Shown piece by piece: positions 1-13,000 of a stretch of DNA of 64,000 bases; position 1 is the first letter of the stretch, and every line of letters begins with the position of its first letter. Made by a program: the position numbers and the translations under genes. Source of the DNA: Nymphaea colorata (lineage: Eukaryota > Streptophyta > Magnoliopsida > Nymphaeales > Nymphaeaceae); assembly GCF_008831285.2 (NCBI RefSeq), contig NC_045144.1, positions 8,097,886 through 8,161,885 on the forward strand. The letters are read 5' to 3'. The notes below the pieces were generated by a model that worked only from the letters and a program-made list of their open reading frames with translations, was not told the DNA's origin and did not search any database.

Positions 1-370
1 TACCACAAAAGTAGCTCCAACATACCAAAACCATGAAACGAAAATCAGCAAACAGCGCGCATAGTGAATGCCACCTCTACAGCTCCTAATTGCTCTTGCT
101 ATTTTCTTAGTCTCTTAACTGATTCATTCGGCCACCTGAGTAGGTGGCGACAAATTTGGCCATGAACCACAGTAACGCGTTCCGGATGTTCACACTGGCC
201 CTTACCAAGGTAAGATTGGTTCCGTCTCAATGCATTTTCAGAAAACACCGTCATGGCCATTAAGGCCTATGAAACTTGGAAAATGAACAAGAAAAGAGGA
301 CCGACGAAGAAGAAAGAAGAAAGAGAGACAAAAATTTGAACCATTGACGACATTAGAGTAACTGTTATGA

Positions 371-793
371 GCCGTTCTTGAACTCAGCCGAGAGGTGCTG
401 ACGGGAACGCTAAGGCAGGCCTTGGACTTGTCACAAGAGCCCGACAAAACCATTAGCCACCCCCTGGAGAGGCTACAACCGGATGCATTCTAGGAAGAAC
501 TCCAGTTCAAGGAGGAGGCAGCCCAACTGGAGGCCAGAGAAGGCCGTAAGCCTAAAGAAAGAAAGGAAGTCCCAGGGCCGGAACTGACAAGGAAGATCGT
601 GAGCCTCAATCCGAGTACTAGCATCCATCAGTCAATATAGATCGAACGAGCCGCAACACCCAACATAGGGTACCGTTCAACGGGCGTGGAACTATACCAA
701 GAAGCAGCAAACCCAGAGAACGACCCAAGCCATCAGACCAATATGGACCCGTCTGAGCCAGTGGGATCCTTACCTGGGCCGAGTCTTACCTAA
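371..793 (+). pseudogene. degenerate coding remnant with two in-frame stops
   Basis: One frame runs from just after a stop at 368-370 to TAA at 791-793. It is interrupted only by TAG at 491-493 and TAG at 638-640. The translation is rich in Glu, Gln, Lys and Pro, resembling the C-terminal part of a gag-like protein or a linker. No zinc knuckle or catalytic motif is visible and I cannot name a family. Long stop-poor stretches also occur by chance in GC-rich DNA, so confidence is low. Confidence 0.22.
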
Positions 794-1080
794 GTCCGGT
801 TGATTGAGTCTAAGTTGTGTCAGTAGGAGTGGAGTGTAGGCTCGCCTTAGGGATAGATGCTAGGCGCGCCAAGAGTCAAGCATAAGTGTCAAGTGTAGAG
901 TCAAGAGTCGAATTAAAATGTAGAGTCATGTCTATTTCCGTCTTTTCTAGTCCGTATCGGGTTAAGTCGTTGTGAACCGGGACGCTCGGGTATATATACC
1001 TGCCCGTAGTGTAACAAGTTATCTTTTTATCATATTAAGGAATCTATTTGAGTAGCTTCGTCTCTCTCTTCCACCCGAGA

Positions 1081-1155
1081 GGTGTGATCCCCACCTTGAA
1101 GGCGTGTACTCCCCGCCATGAAGGCATGTATTCCCCGCCATAGAGGAGTGTAAAC
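1081..1155. repeat. short imperfect tandem repeat
   Basis: About three diverged copies of a 22-24 bp unit around the words gaaggcgtgtactccccgcc and gaaggcatgtattccccgcc. They lie inside the GC-rich retroelement-like block, downstream of its TATA-like run. Confidence 0.5.
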
Positions 1156-3384
1156 TGTAAACCTCCTTGTGGCCGTGGTTCTGCCCAAGAGAATCAGAGG
1201 AGCTCGTGGACGTGGTAGCTGCCGGAAGGTTACCATTGAAGCTTGTCCCTACGCTTACCCCAAAGCATTCGCAATTCCCCTTGACAACGAAGGGTGGATA
1301 GAGGCTGAAAGGATTCGGGAGGACGTGTTGGAGTGGCCGTGGTTCTACCCTCTACACCGTGAACGACAATCCGGCGTGTGAGGACCAAGGTAGGTACCGA
1401 ACTCTCCCGGTACTTTCCCCTCTGTGTTAGAAAACTAGGCACTACTTCGTCTCTAGTAGGCGAATCCTTGTCCCGGGCACATCGGGAGAAGGGTTGGTCG
1501 GAAAAGAGGAAGCACCCTAGTCTTGGCGACATTGCCAAGCACATCCCTAGTAGGAAGCTGCCCCCTTGTACGAACCAAGGAGGCCGCGACCGGAAAGGTC
1601 GGCAAGGAGTGTGGCCGGTTCCATTTCGATGACCTAAGTGGGGTGGGTGTGGCTGGTTGGCGGCCAGTTGCTTCTACATCACTACGTGGAATCCTAAGTG
1701 CGAGCCCGGTGCCAAGGGAGCTCTCCAACTAAGTTGGGAGTGGCATCGAGAAGGAGAGGGGCAAGGTTCAAGCAGTTAGCCGAGCAAGAATCGCCCTGAC
1801 CAGGCGGAGTCAACGGATTAAGCTACACCGTGTTCGGCGTGGTCAAGTCCCTACAAGAGGCCCGGCCGGACAAACCGCCGCTGCTACATTCCCGGCGAGG
1901 ACTCCGGCCAGCTCCTACGGGTCATCGGTCGACCCTGCCCAAGAAGGCGTTCCACCTCCCGAGCTTCATTAAGTGTGCGGTGATGATTCTTAGGTGCATT
2001 AACCTCCCTCGCTGTGTTCCTAGGCCTTAGCGGTCAAGGCTCTCTTACTTCCCCTTCATCTCGCCACGCGTCACTCATCAAGGGCCCACGCCCTTCAAGT
2101 TTCCAAGCACCATCAAGCCTCCCTCAACCACCGCCCATCATACCACGTGTCGTCATCGTGAGGCCCAAGCCCTTCTAGTCCCGACGAGCATTCAAGTCCC
2201 AGGTACGCACACTCCCGTGCTAGGTCAATTCTCCCTTTACGAGCTTAGCCTTAACTTCCCCCTTAACTACCTTATTAAACCCCCAGCCATTCCCGAGCTA
2301 CCCTCGTAGTCTCCTCATCCTTTACCGATAACCTCATTAATCCCAACCCTTGGTCCCGAGACACTTAGGAACCCCAAACCCGAGTTATGATCTCGCCAAG
2401 TCCCAACTAGGATCAATCCCCTTCATAACTCACCATTGATCATAGCCCGTCCCTTTTAGTGTTCCACAATCCAGACGAGCCAGACCTAACGTCGTCTTCC
2501 TCAACCTTCACCCATCCCTAGGCTTAGCCCCATTTCGAGCATACCCCAGCCGTGAGAACCTTGAGCCAAGGCCCTCTCCAAGAGACTCTTCCCAGTAGGC
2601 GCTCATTCCCCTCAGTCCATACCCACCCTCAGCTGGCGTCTTGCCACTTGCTGTCCAAACTATCTCATCCACCAAAGCGGGTCGCGTTCCTTCGACGCGA
2701 CCATCGGCCGGGAGGGCCGAGCTCTCAGGCGCCACTCGCTCCGCACCCCGCATTCGCTACACTGTCCAGCGTCCGCAGTCTTCCTTCGTCATCCGTCGTC
2801 CAAGAGGGCCGTCTCTGTTCGCCTTATTCCCTTCGGCAAGACGGGCCTCACGCAACAGCCATCATCCCTCGACAGGCGACCGAGTCCATACGGTGCCCCA
2901 GGCGTCGCCAGCAGCTCCACCATACCTCGGCGGTTCCGACTGGCACCATTGCCTTCCTCCATCGAAGATCAAGCTTGTCGGCCAGAAGGCTTAGGTTGAT
3001 CACTTATTTCCTTATAAGAGTCTTAGTGTTAATGGTGTTTTGCTTGCGTCGTGTCAATCTTTAGAGTTTGTTGAGTCAAGCGAGGGTCCTGTCCGGCGTT
3101 GTCAGTGTAATGGATGGTTGTTTTTTATTTGTTGTCGTGAGTTAGGCTTCCCCGAGTGGTCTTGGGTAGAGGTCTCGGCCTCAGGTAGGTATTCTACAGA
3201 CCCCAAGGGTTCCCCAGCCTCAACAGTAACATCCATAGCTCTTCAAAAAACAGAAAAGTCATGGTTCTTTGTAATGCAGCCTTACATTTACACAGTAATT
3301 CATGCCAACACTATAACATGGCCACGTTAATAGAAAGCAGCCCTGCACAGAGAGGAGAAAGAGAGTTTATGCTGTAGCAACATT

Positions 3385-3822
3385 TCATGTATTACTAGAA
3401 ATTATCGCCAAAACCGTTAAATGCACATTCCGTGCCCATCGAGAATGACCCACAAAAGTTCTTAAGACAAGGCACGAATCATCGAGCAATCTCCCCACAT
3501 GTAAGGATGTGCTGCACTCGATTTTCTCCGTCTCCCAGCTAGCCATTGGCACGACGCAATCGTGCTCTGGTGCGTAATCCTGCAGCATAGAATTCATTGA
3601 GAGAGAGAGAAAGAGAGAGAGAGAGATCCACACCTCGAGCTTCTGCACTAGCTCTTTGGCATTAGGAGCAGAGATTATTATGTTACGCTGAGAAGGTGTA
3701 ACGAACACAGCCTTGCCGATGAAGCTCAAAAAAGAGTTGTAGTAGCCATCGACGATGAGCAGTCCAACCTGCAAAACGTTCAACATATGACTTATTTCAA
3801 TGCACAGCAACGACTTCTTCAA
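3385..3822 (-). CDS. unassigned 145-codon frame, possible exon remnants
   Basis: An open frame on the - strand. Within it, 3634-3768 is exactly 45 codons, bounded by a good acceptor (tttgcag) and a donor-like gtgtgg, and reads like real protein (includes the stretches [12 protein letters not shown] and [13 protein letters not shown]). The segment 3385-3579 also follows an acceptor-like ctgcag and ends in TGA in the same frame. The intervening CT-rich 54 bp is short for a plant intron and is itself open, so splicing is unproven. I do not recognise the family. It may be a gene fragment, pseudogene or chance frame. Confidence 0.2.
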   Translation of the reverse strand: MKKSLLCIEISHMLNVLQVGLLIVDGYYNSFLSFIGKAVFVTPSQRNIIISAPNAKELVQKLEVWISLSLFLSLSMNSMLQDYAPEHDCVVPMASWETEKIECSTSLHVGRLLDDSCLVLRTFVGHSRWARNVHLTVLAIISSNT

Positions 3823-4093
3823 GAGTTAACACGTCATTGCAGAAGAAGATTATCGAACCGGTTTATTGTGTATCCCAAGTTGCGCCCAAGTGATCACCTC
3901 CAAACCAAAAGCTCTTCAAGAGCTCCATACCCACCTGTAGAAGAACAAGAATGTTTGAGAGAGAGAGAGACAGCGCGATAGAGAGGGAGGGAAATGTGGT
4001 TTTGTGGTTGTACTTGACTAGGAAGAGCAATAAAAGCATCAAATGGTTTCCACACACCTTTTAATCCAACATTGTATCAAATGCAAACATAGG

Positions 4094-4238
4094 AAGTTTA
4101 ATAAATTTCTTGCTGATTGTAGGATGGCTATGGCAGAGGATCAATAAGGAACATTCTCATGGTCTAATAATAGAAAGGGTACTAATTTTGTTTTATATAG
4201 ACTAGACCAAGGATTGATTAATCAGGAGTGGGTATAGT
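4094..4238 (+). pseudogene. LINE (non-LTR retrotransposon) endonuclease fragment
   Basis: The + strand reads through a fragment containing FSWSNNRKGTNF, then RLDQGLINQEW, with one stop (TAA) before it. This is the C-terminal signature of the AP-type endonuclease of plant L1-like LINEs (family pattern: a TWSN-like word, then R-LDR-L-N--W). Nothing upstream or downstream extends it to a full ORF, and no reverse transcriptase follows. It is a short dead relic. Confidence 0.55.
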
Positions 4239-4459
4239 TGTGAGGACCTAGCACTTGCCCGAAGCAGGATCAAGCTTGCCTCCAAGAGGCAAGGCTAGTT
4301 AAAAGGGGTTCAAGCTAGACTGGGAGAGAGGTGTGACTTTGGAAGAATCCAGAGAGGGTGCATAGGCATGCTCATTTAATGTCTACCTTAAACTATGGCC
4401 CAGTACTTGAAACAGCATATGTGCTACTTTTCATTTACATTATTTGCTACTCATTTTGT

Positions 4460-4899
4460 GTTCTTTGTAGGGATGCTCAACGAGTTAAGCCAACTTGAGG
4501 TCGACTCGAACTTGCTTGGTTAAACTCGACTCAAGCTCGATTCGTAAGTTAAACGAGTCGAGATCAAGCTTAACTGATAACTCGACTTTGTAAACGAGTC
4601 AAATTTGAGTTGGATGAACTTGACTCGATTAGATTCGTTTAACACTAATACTTATTTTTGAAATTTCAAAAACTTAAATGGCTTAAATAAAAATGTGAAG
4701 ATTTTAAGCATAAAATATGTATTAAAGGACACAAGCTTAAATGAGTTGAGCTCAAGCTCATACTTGGTTAAGCATGTCGAGCTCACCTAATAAAGCTCAA
4801 ATCAAGCTTGAGCAAAGCTATAGGTACTCGAGTCGAGTTCGAACTGGTCGAGCTCAAGCTCGAGCTCGGCTCGCTTAGTGGTACATCCATAGTTCTTTG
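4460..4899. mobile_element. hAT-like miniature element, copy 1, with 8-bp target duplication
   Basis: The element itself is 4468-4891 (424 bp). It starts TAGGGATG and ends CATCCATA, so its termini are imperfect inverted repeats. It is flanked by the perfect 8-bp duplication GTTCTTTG at 4460-4467 and 4892-4899, the target size of hAT transposons. The interior has no ORF but repeats words such as gagctcaagctcga and aactcgact on both strands. Related copies lie at 7231-7584 and 50101-50452. It is non-autonomous. Confidence 0.65.
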
Positions 4900-5963
4900 T
4901 ATCATTTGTATGGAATGATGGTTAATAAAAAGTATGAGACCTATTCTCCATCAGAGTGTTAAAGATAACTAACTTAATACTTTAGACATCATCACATACA
5001 CAAACAAACCATTCTTGGAACTCATCGAGTTATAAATTAGAGCTCAAAAACACATCAAATAAATAACAAGAGTATTCTAACCAACTAAATCCAGCAAAAT
5101 CACATTAGTTTGAGAACACAACTGGGTGACAAATCTTCTTTTTCTTTGGGGTGTCGCTCATTCATTTTCCAACTCATGCTTGCATAAAAAAACTCCTTCA
5201 AGCACTTGAAAAGGGAAACAAGAGTAAGAACTTGAGAAAACTTTTAGTACAATGGTTGGTTGGTAACATGAACCAGCCTACCCAACGGTAGTGCAAGGTA
5301 AAACAGTAGTGATATACAAGAAAATCTATTTGTAAACTAAATGTAGATAAAACACATAAAGGCAAAAACTAAAAAAAAAAGGAAAAAAAAAAAACCCGGG
5401 TGCACATTCACAAGCGTATAGTGAATAAATTATCTTTCACATGCTTTAATTTTCATCGTCTGCGAATGAAGGCATGCGCATCATTTAACTTTAATTTATC
5501 TGCGACCATTTAGGGGCTCAAAGTTTTAACAAGACAAATTTGTGAACCATTCAAGAATATCAACTCAATTATGTGAGGCTATTATATTGGACTCATATAA
5601 GGCTAACATTTTATGCATTTTACAGAGTTTTTATATTGCATGCTTGAATGACAACGTTTGAACAAATGCGTTTATTGCAATGTTATGAAAATGCATATAC
5701 GTTTATGCTTTATAAAAATGTGTAGGCATATATAAAAAGAATGCAAAATTTATTGAGCTAGTTAATATAGAGACAACATATTTTAAAAAAGAAATCTCCA
5801 TGATGGCATGGAGAATTTCTCCAGAATGAGTCGCCATGATTGGTACCAAGCACAAACGAATATGATATGTGCTTTGTCCCCTTTCCGGCAAGATTGTCCA
5901 ATAAACACTAAAGAGTAAGTGGCTGATTTGACTTGTGGAAATCCTCAACTGTTCAATGGAATG
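4900..5963. other. AT-rich intergenic DNA, no gene seen
   Basis: No coding sequence or RNA gene is visible. There is an A-rich tract around 5370-5394 followed by cccgggtgcac. Short frames on either strand lack family motifs. Confidence 0.5.
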
Positions 5964-6081
5964 AGGTGGCGTGAATCTGCTGTGGTTAGGAAGTGAAGTG
6001 GCATGTCTTGTCTCCCTTGCAAAGGTGGCGTGAATCTGCTGTGGTTAGGAAGTGAAGTGGCATGTCTTGTCTCCCTTGTAA
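5964..6081. repeat. 59-bp tandem duplication, two copies
   Basis: The unit beginning aggtggcgtgaatctgctgt occurs at 5964-6022 and again at 6023-6081 with only one visible difference (cttgcaa versus cttgtaa). Such near identity points to a recent duplication. No coding or hairpin role is apparent. Confidence 0.9.
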
Positions 6082-6765
6082 ATGAACTTAATTAGTGATT
6101 GCTTGGAATTCTTTACTTCTTCTAGGTGCAATAGGATGTGGTCTATGCAGGGCCTAGGGAAAGGAGACGCCACCAACTGGTCCTGAAATATAGTTGAATG
6201 AAAGAAGACATTTGCCGAATGTGTAATTAATATTAGTAATGTGTGTAATAGTTGAATTACTGGGCAATTTACTTACATATATATACGTTCAAATGCTAAG
6301 CCCTGGAGTTGCCTCCCACTTGGATGGCTGTCACATGAGTGCCCCTAGAGGTTTAGAGAAGCTAAAGAAGATTATACATTAATTCATGCTTTCAAAAAAT
6401 GAAAGTAATTACATAAGATAAGAATTGTTGCTTGCATTCATATTACACGTTTAGTATATTATATACTGCATAAATGTGTGATGACATCATATAATGCACA
6501 AATGTGTGATCGATGCACCATAAGCCCTATCTCACGCATCTACCCAAAAGCAAGCACACTTTAGAGCTTCTATTGATTGCGCTCATATTTCTCAACGAAG
6601 ATGTACCAACAGTGGACCAATATTATTTTAGGATTAATGGCTTTCCAAGTCTCTTATCTTTTCTAGGTTCCACCGATTAATGATGGTCGTTAAAAGAAAA
6701 GATTAGAGCAAAGAATTGATAAAAAGACTGTGAGATCGGAAAAATAATGGACCAACTGGTTCTAG

Positions 6766-6816
<51 letters not shown>

Positions 6817-7230
6817 CCGAGTTTTACTGAGGTTTAATTCACTTTTATCCTTTTTATTTCTCAAGAAAGCATTGTCCACTCAAAGTCACTTTTCTACCAA
6901 CTGTCGAATGGACACGTCAAGAAGATGAATTGATGCCATGATCGTCTAATCTTTTATAAAATGGACGCGACATGAATGCAAGTAAGTTGGTGCCTCTGGC
7001 TGAAACAGCCAACAAGCACCGCCTCAACCTTTTCAATCACCATGTTATTCTGCTCTTTAATTATTTTAATTTAGTTTCTATTTATTTTTTTAAATATAGA
7101 GATGAAAAATAAGTTGATTAATTCGTTGGTCATCTCCTGACTCACGCAAGTTGCCTCGGAATCAGTCAAACTCAGGGTCACTCCGAGGCAAACTCAATTT
7201 AGTTCAGTTGACGATCAGTCTGGCCCCAAT
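6082..7230. other. intergenic DNA with TA microsatellite
   Basis: No gene seen. A perfect TA dinucleotide tract spans about 6767-6812. The rest is AT-rich and unremarkable. Confidence 0.5.
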
Positions 7231-7584
7231 TACTGCTGTATACCTGGTGAGTCGAGTTTGAACTTGGTCAACTGGACTCATGTATTACTTGGCTCGAGCT
7301 CAACTTTAACTTGAGTCGAGCTGAATAAGGTTAACTTGAGCACAGCTCGATAAACCAAGTCCTAACTCGAGCTCAACATGTTTAACACTGTTTACTAATT
7401 CATTATTTGACCATTTTTAGTTTTACATTTAAAATTTATAAAAACAAACGATAACCTTATTTAACTTGCTTACTTGAGTTTAATCGAGTCAAGTTCATTG
7501 AAACTATAAATGTTAATCTTGGTCAAGCTTAATTGTAAGAGTTCAAGGGAGTTCGTTAGTTGGCTCGAGTTCCTGTACAACTTA
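7231..7584. mobile_element. hAT-like miniature element, copy 2 (diverged)
   Basis: This interval carries the same internal words as the element at 4468-4891 (gagtcgag, ggctcgagctc, cttgagtcgagct, aactcgagctcaac). Its ends pair loosely (left tgtatacctggtgagtcgag, right ctcgagttcctgtacaactta). No clean target duplication is left, so the boundaries are approximate. It is older than copy 1. Confidence 0.42.
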
Positions 7585-9062
7585 ATTGACTGTCGTCGCA
7601 TATTTTATACGGCGATAAGAACTTTACGAATAGCTTCGCGGACTCTGCAGAAGCTAATCTCTCTTTAGGACTTCGCGCCGTTCTTCTGTTATACATGGTG
7701 GAAGTGGAACCATGTGGAAGGAAACCGACTATATTATTATTCAGAACTCCTACTATTATTGAAAGGCCATGGAGACGTGAGGTGTGCCCCACCACCATTT
7801 ATTTTTTCCAAGAGGACCAGCCCATTTTTGTCTCTACGTTCATAAAAGGCTTCTGTTTTAGATGGTAGGTATCCTTTTGGCTCCTGCGTCTCAGATTCTA
7901 TACACATAAATGCTTCCATGTTTGTGTTCGATTGGTGGGTTCATCGTTTTTTAGCATGTACACCTTATCTCTCGACGTGGGTAGTCTCTATCTTTGAGAA
8001 ACACGGTTTCTCAGGCGGGATGTTTTGGCCTCTGCGATCTCAAAACTGAGGTGCCCAGTGGATATTCCGTGACGTCCGGACGCATAGATGTTACCTTTTT
8101 GGCTTTTTGGATTTGCGTGCTCATAAACATCAGTTGTCTGGTGGCCTGCAAGTTTAGGTATAGGTAATTGTGCTATTTTCTTTTTATAGATTTTAATTAT
8201 AGCTTCAGTTGACTTCCATTTCCAAATAGCAATTTAGTTTTTTATTTGGTGCTTTTCGATTCCCTTTGAGAAGTCTTGATGTTGAGACTAACGGTTTCTG
8301 CAATGGTGCTCAGGCTTAAGAGAACCACTCGTCCGTTGTTGCCAGAAGCAGATGATATATGGAAGGTTTGAACTTTGAAGTAACTGGTTGTTGTCATCGG
8401 TAACTTCATATTCTTGTATGCTATGAACTCACTGGAAATGTCAAAGGAGGCAATTAACTGAGTTAGGAGTCTGGAGGGCACTCGTTTAGTATATTTTTTC
8501 TCCGTGTCTGTTTGGTTCTCCTAGTGATCTTGAAGAGCGAGATAAACTTGTTTGCTGTATACTTTGGTGGATTTATAAGGCTATTCGATCGCTCGATCAT
8601 AACGTTTTCCATTGTGCTCTCAGTCTTCCACATATGTGTGAATGGTTGGCATGGTGAAAGATAGCAGGATAGGAGTCAGGGGAGATTGCTGATGTTCATA
8701 TATTTTTGAAACATTGGAATGTTTAGAAGTGACTGCTGCAGTAATTGGTTCTTTCTTTTGTCCTCCGTGAACTTTAGGCGGAGTTTGCTATGAGATGACT
8801 TTGGGATTCAGAAGTTTCGGACAAGAAAGATTCCGTTTTTGTATTGGGATTGTGATGTTTGGGGATCCTTTTTCACGAGGATAGCCATTCTTCAGTTGCT
8901 CATTTCAGGGGAAGGGATGTACATGACCCTCATTGATGACATTGACGAGAACTATTTGCTATAGACTCGACACAATGTAGAAATATAAAGTGCTCGGGTC
9001 TGAATGTGTTGATACGTTGAAGTTGGTTTCATCTTAATTGTTGGAAATACTTTTTCATTAAG
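7585..9062 (+). promoter_or_regulatory. upstream region of the magnesium transporter gene
   Basis: About 1.5 kb between the miniature element and the MRS2 start codon. No protein-coding frame of known family is visible. It should contain the promoter and 5' untranslated leader, possibly with a leader intron, but I cannot place a TATA box or transcription start with confidence. Confidence 0.35.
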
Positions 9063-10025
9063 ATGTCTCAAAATAGAGCACAATTTCATTCTGTTGGTCA
9101 TTCTAATTTACTTGCCACTGGGCCTGCAAATAAATCGACTCCTGCCATTAGACCTCTGTTCCAAGGGGTAAACGTTTTGGGTGTGAAGAAAAGAGGCCAT
9201 GGTAGTCGATCATGGACACGGATTGACAAGGATGGGACTTCACAGGTTTTGGAGATTGATAAGTTTACATTGATGAGACGTTGCAATCTCCCAGCCAGAG
9301 ACCTTCGACTTTTGGATCCACTGTTTGTTTATCCCTCTGCTATACTGGGCCGAGAGAAGGCAATTGTAGTTAACCTTGAGCAGATTCGGTGCATAATTAC
9401 GTCCGATGAAGTTATTCTCCTGAATTCACTGGATGGTTGTGTGACACAGTACCAGATGGAACTCTGCAAACGCCTTGCAGTTCGGAAAGAACTCGGTACA
9501 ACCAAACCAGAAATACTTTATTTTTTTCTGCAAAATTTTCAGTTATCAGTTTTCAACCTTTCATGATACCTGACTGGTGACTTCTCCTTGGCCAACTGAT
9601 TCAAAATTGGTTGCCTATCCTTATATTTTGATGCCAACTGATTCAAAATTGGTTACATATTCTTATATTACCATTATACATAAACTCTGTGGAGGTTTCA
9701 TTGTAAAATGGTTTTTTTGCAGATGACTTGCCATTTGAGTTTAGGGCCTTGGAGGTAGCTCTTGAATTAACTTGCACATTTCTAGATTCTCAGGTACATA
9801 ACTACTAGATACAAGACATCAATAATGTCTCTTTTACGTTGAAGAAACTTATTTTTGTTCCATGTTGCCTCTGATATTATATGTCTAGTTTCCCAGCATT
9901 GTGCATTGATGAGTGAACGTGGTGGATTTTTTTTTTTTTTTTTTTGTGCAAGATGGTCCTGCTTTGTTGCCCTATAAATAGTGTGTGTGTGTCCACATGC
10001 ATGGTGAGGGTGTTATGGTTGTGAG

Positions 10026-10076
<51 letters not shown>

Positions 10077-13000
10077 GCGATAATATATGTATATTCTATA
10101 TATAGAATAATGTGTTAGGTTTTAGTGCAATCTGAATGACATACATGTGCCGATCTAAGTCAAACTATTTTTGGACAATCTCTGCCTGTATTTTGCATCT
10201 GATCTATATCATTAAGAACCTCTCGGTTTACTTGTATGCGCACAATCATGAACACTGGTGAAGGCTCTGTATGGCTAATAAAGTGGTTTGCATAAAAGCC
10301 TCCACATGTCTGGTAGTCTAAATTTTGATACCTAGAATGTGCATCCTGCTGCATGGCTGACAGGCTGAGGCAGTGAAGAGACTTTCTTAGTGGCTGACCA
10401 GGTTTTGTGCACCCAGGGTGCAATAAACATTCACCTTCTGGAGTGATAACTTCAAATACAACCAAGAAAGTTCATTATTCCCATGAGCAAAACTTCTTTT
10501 CATTTGTGCAAACATTTCAGACCTTAAGCATGTTAGAGGCAAATTGAAAATTAACCTGTCCTTTTCTGTTTGCCAGGGTTGTGATTCAAATTTTGTTCTT
10601 TGGCATATGGTAGTTAAATTATTTGGATTGTCAGCACTGTTGAGGGTCTTTTATCACTTTATTTACAGTGTTCACTATTATACCTTTTGTGGCTATGGTT
10701 TGCAGGCAACAGATCTTGAAAATGAGGTTTACCCAGTGCTAGACGGCCTTGCCTCATCAATTAGCACTCTGAAACTAGAACACGTACGAAGGATGAAAAG
10801 CAATCTTCTTGCTTTGACTCAGAGAGTACAAAAGGTATGATTACATGGATGGATACAAACTTATCATACAATATGAAATAAAGACCATTCCAAATTGCCT
10901 GTCTCACTATAGAGTACAACTGCAACACTAGTATTAGGAGCTAAAACATGCCTTTGAGTGTTAATGATAGCTATAGATGCTTGTCTTGGATCCTATAAAC
11001 AGTTGCAGCCTACAAGTGACATAAACCTCAATCAGGACATGAATGTGAAGATAGATAAAATGCACTTATGTCTTAAAATTTTGTAATATCAGATTACTGT
11101 GTCATCCACTGAAGACTTATGCACAGAAAAACAAGAAAAAAGGAGAAGAGAAGTGCCAAAGGATAGGGATGGCAACGACACTAACTGTATGCTGAACCCT
11201 AAGATTATATTGTAAAATCAATCTTTTACACCATGGACTAATAAGTCCTATTAAAAACAAAGAATATTACAGCTATGCCATTAATGAGAAAGCATAACAC
11301 CTAATATGACAGCTGAATCTGGATCCAGATCCAGACGTCATGACCCAAACCTTATACACGTTTTAATACCTTCTCTCAAGTTGTACATGGACTTGCATCA
11401 TGTACAACTGGTTCTTTAGCAACCAGAATTGTCGTCATGTTAATCCTTTATTAAATAAGTCTGCTAGCTGATCTTCAGTTCTAACATGTTGGGGCTCTAT
11501 CTCCTTTTCCTCAACCTTTTTGTTGAATAAAATGTTGATTGATTTCAATGTGGTTGGTCTTGCTATGCTGAATGGGATTAAAAGCAATGTCCATTGCGCT
11601 TTGATTGTCACATAGGAGCACGGAGGAAGCAATCTTCTCCCCTAAATCATTAGCTTCTGCTGTGCCTGCAGCCATTGACCGGTATGTTGCTTCAGTACTA
11701 CACAACCTTTTGTTTTTGACTGCTCCAAGACACAAGATTATGCCCTATGTAAACACAATAACCACTCACCGATCTCCTCTCATTTGGATCACCTGCCCAA
11801 TCCGCATCTGTATAAGTGATTATCTCATGTCCATTATATGCATTGTCATTCTTATGGTAAACAAGGCCGTCTGTTACAGTGCCTTGTAGATATCTTCAAA
11901 TGTGCTTCACTGCCTCCATATGACCTTCTCTTGGAGCATGCATAAACTGAGAAACCTGATTAACAACATAAACAATGTCAGGCCTGGTAAATGTAAGATA
12001 CTGTAACATATCAACAATGCTTTGATATCTTACAGGATTGGCATAAGCCTCCCCATCTTCAGAACTTAATCTCTGATGTAATACACTAGGAGTAGTAACC
12101 GGTCTATAATTTGTCAGGCCCTGTCTTTTCCAAGAGATTAAGAGTATATTTTTGTTGCATAAGTGTCAATGTGTCCTGTTTGTTTATCAACCTTTACCCC
12201 AAGAAAGTACCTCAATTCTCCTAAACCCTTCATCTTAAAGATCTTCATTAAGAATTGTTTTACCTCTCCCACATGCTCATTTGAACTCCCTGTTATAACA
12301 ATATCATGAACCTATATGAGGAGAAGAGTTGTGATACCTTTCTTTTAGTAGACAAATAAGGAATGATCCAATGACTTAAATGACCGTGCCAGAGTTTTGG
12401 CTTATTACAATAGCTAGAGATACTCGGCGAATTAGAACTGAAAAGACGACTCTGAAGAAGACTTTGATGGCTCCAACTGAAGAACAGTGACTAAAGAAAC
12501 TGAAGAGGTGATTGGGTTCTCCTTGAAGACATACATATCTCCGCCTCGTACTTCTCCTATAGCGAACATCTCCTTCTTTTGAAGATCCTTAATATAGACA
12601 AAAGAAGGAGTAAATTCAACGGTTGAATGCATATCATTAACAAGTTTAGTAATAGACACAATATTTTTTAATGTTAGGAGTGAGAAGGACATTGGACAAA
12701 AAAAGAGATGATTTTGACATGTGAATTTGTGCATTTCCAATATGACTGATGGAGTGATGAAATTCTTCACCCGTAACTATACAACCTTTCCCAAGATAAT
12801 GAGAGAGGTTAGATAATTTACCATCATCCATCACATGTGAGGCTGCCCCTGAATCAACATACCACTGTCCTTGCTCATTCTTCTTCAACGTCATCTGTGA
12901 TAGGGTTGACAATAAGACCTGATGTACATCTCCTGGTGGTATCCTCGTTCCCTGAGAGTTAACTGGTCTATATTCAGGCTTAAGCATTTTTTTTATTCTG

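Larger units (their letters stand above)
1..3225. mobile_element. GC-rich degenerate LTR-retroelement-like DNA
   Basis: This block is clearly richer in G and C than the AT-rich DNA after it. It has no intact gene. A broken reading frame lies at 371-793. After it comes a stretch that looks like a long terminal repeat: a TATA-like run (tatatata) near 991-998, short tandem repeats at 1081-1155, and long C-rich non-coding sequence to about 3225. The change in composition near 3225 may be the right edge. No second LTR copy, primer-binding site or target duplication is visible, and the left edge may lie outside the window. It could also be a solo LTR or a large non-autonomous element. The assignment is inference. 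Confidence 0.3.

Noticed and set aside
2552-3064. 170-codon + strand frame in the GC-rich block
   Set aside because: Ser/Pro/Arg-rich composition with no motif, overlapping another chance frame on the same DNA; long frames are expected in GC-rich sequence.
10160-10465. 101-codon - strand frame in MRS2 intron 2
   Set aside because: Antisense in an intron, no family motif, no promoter or splice context.
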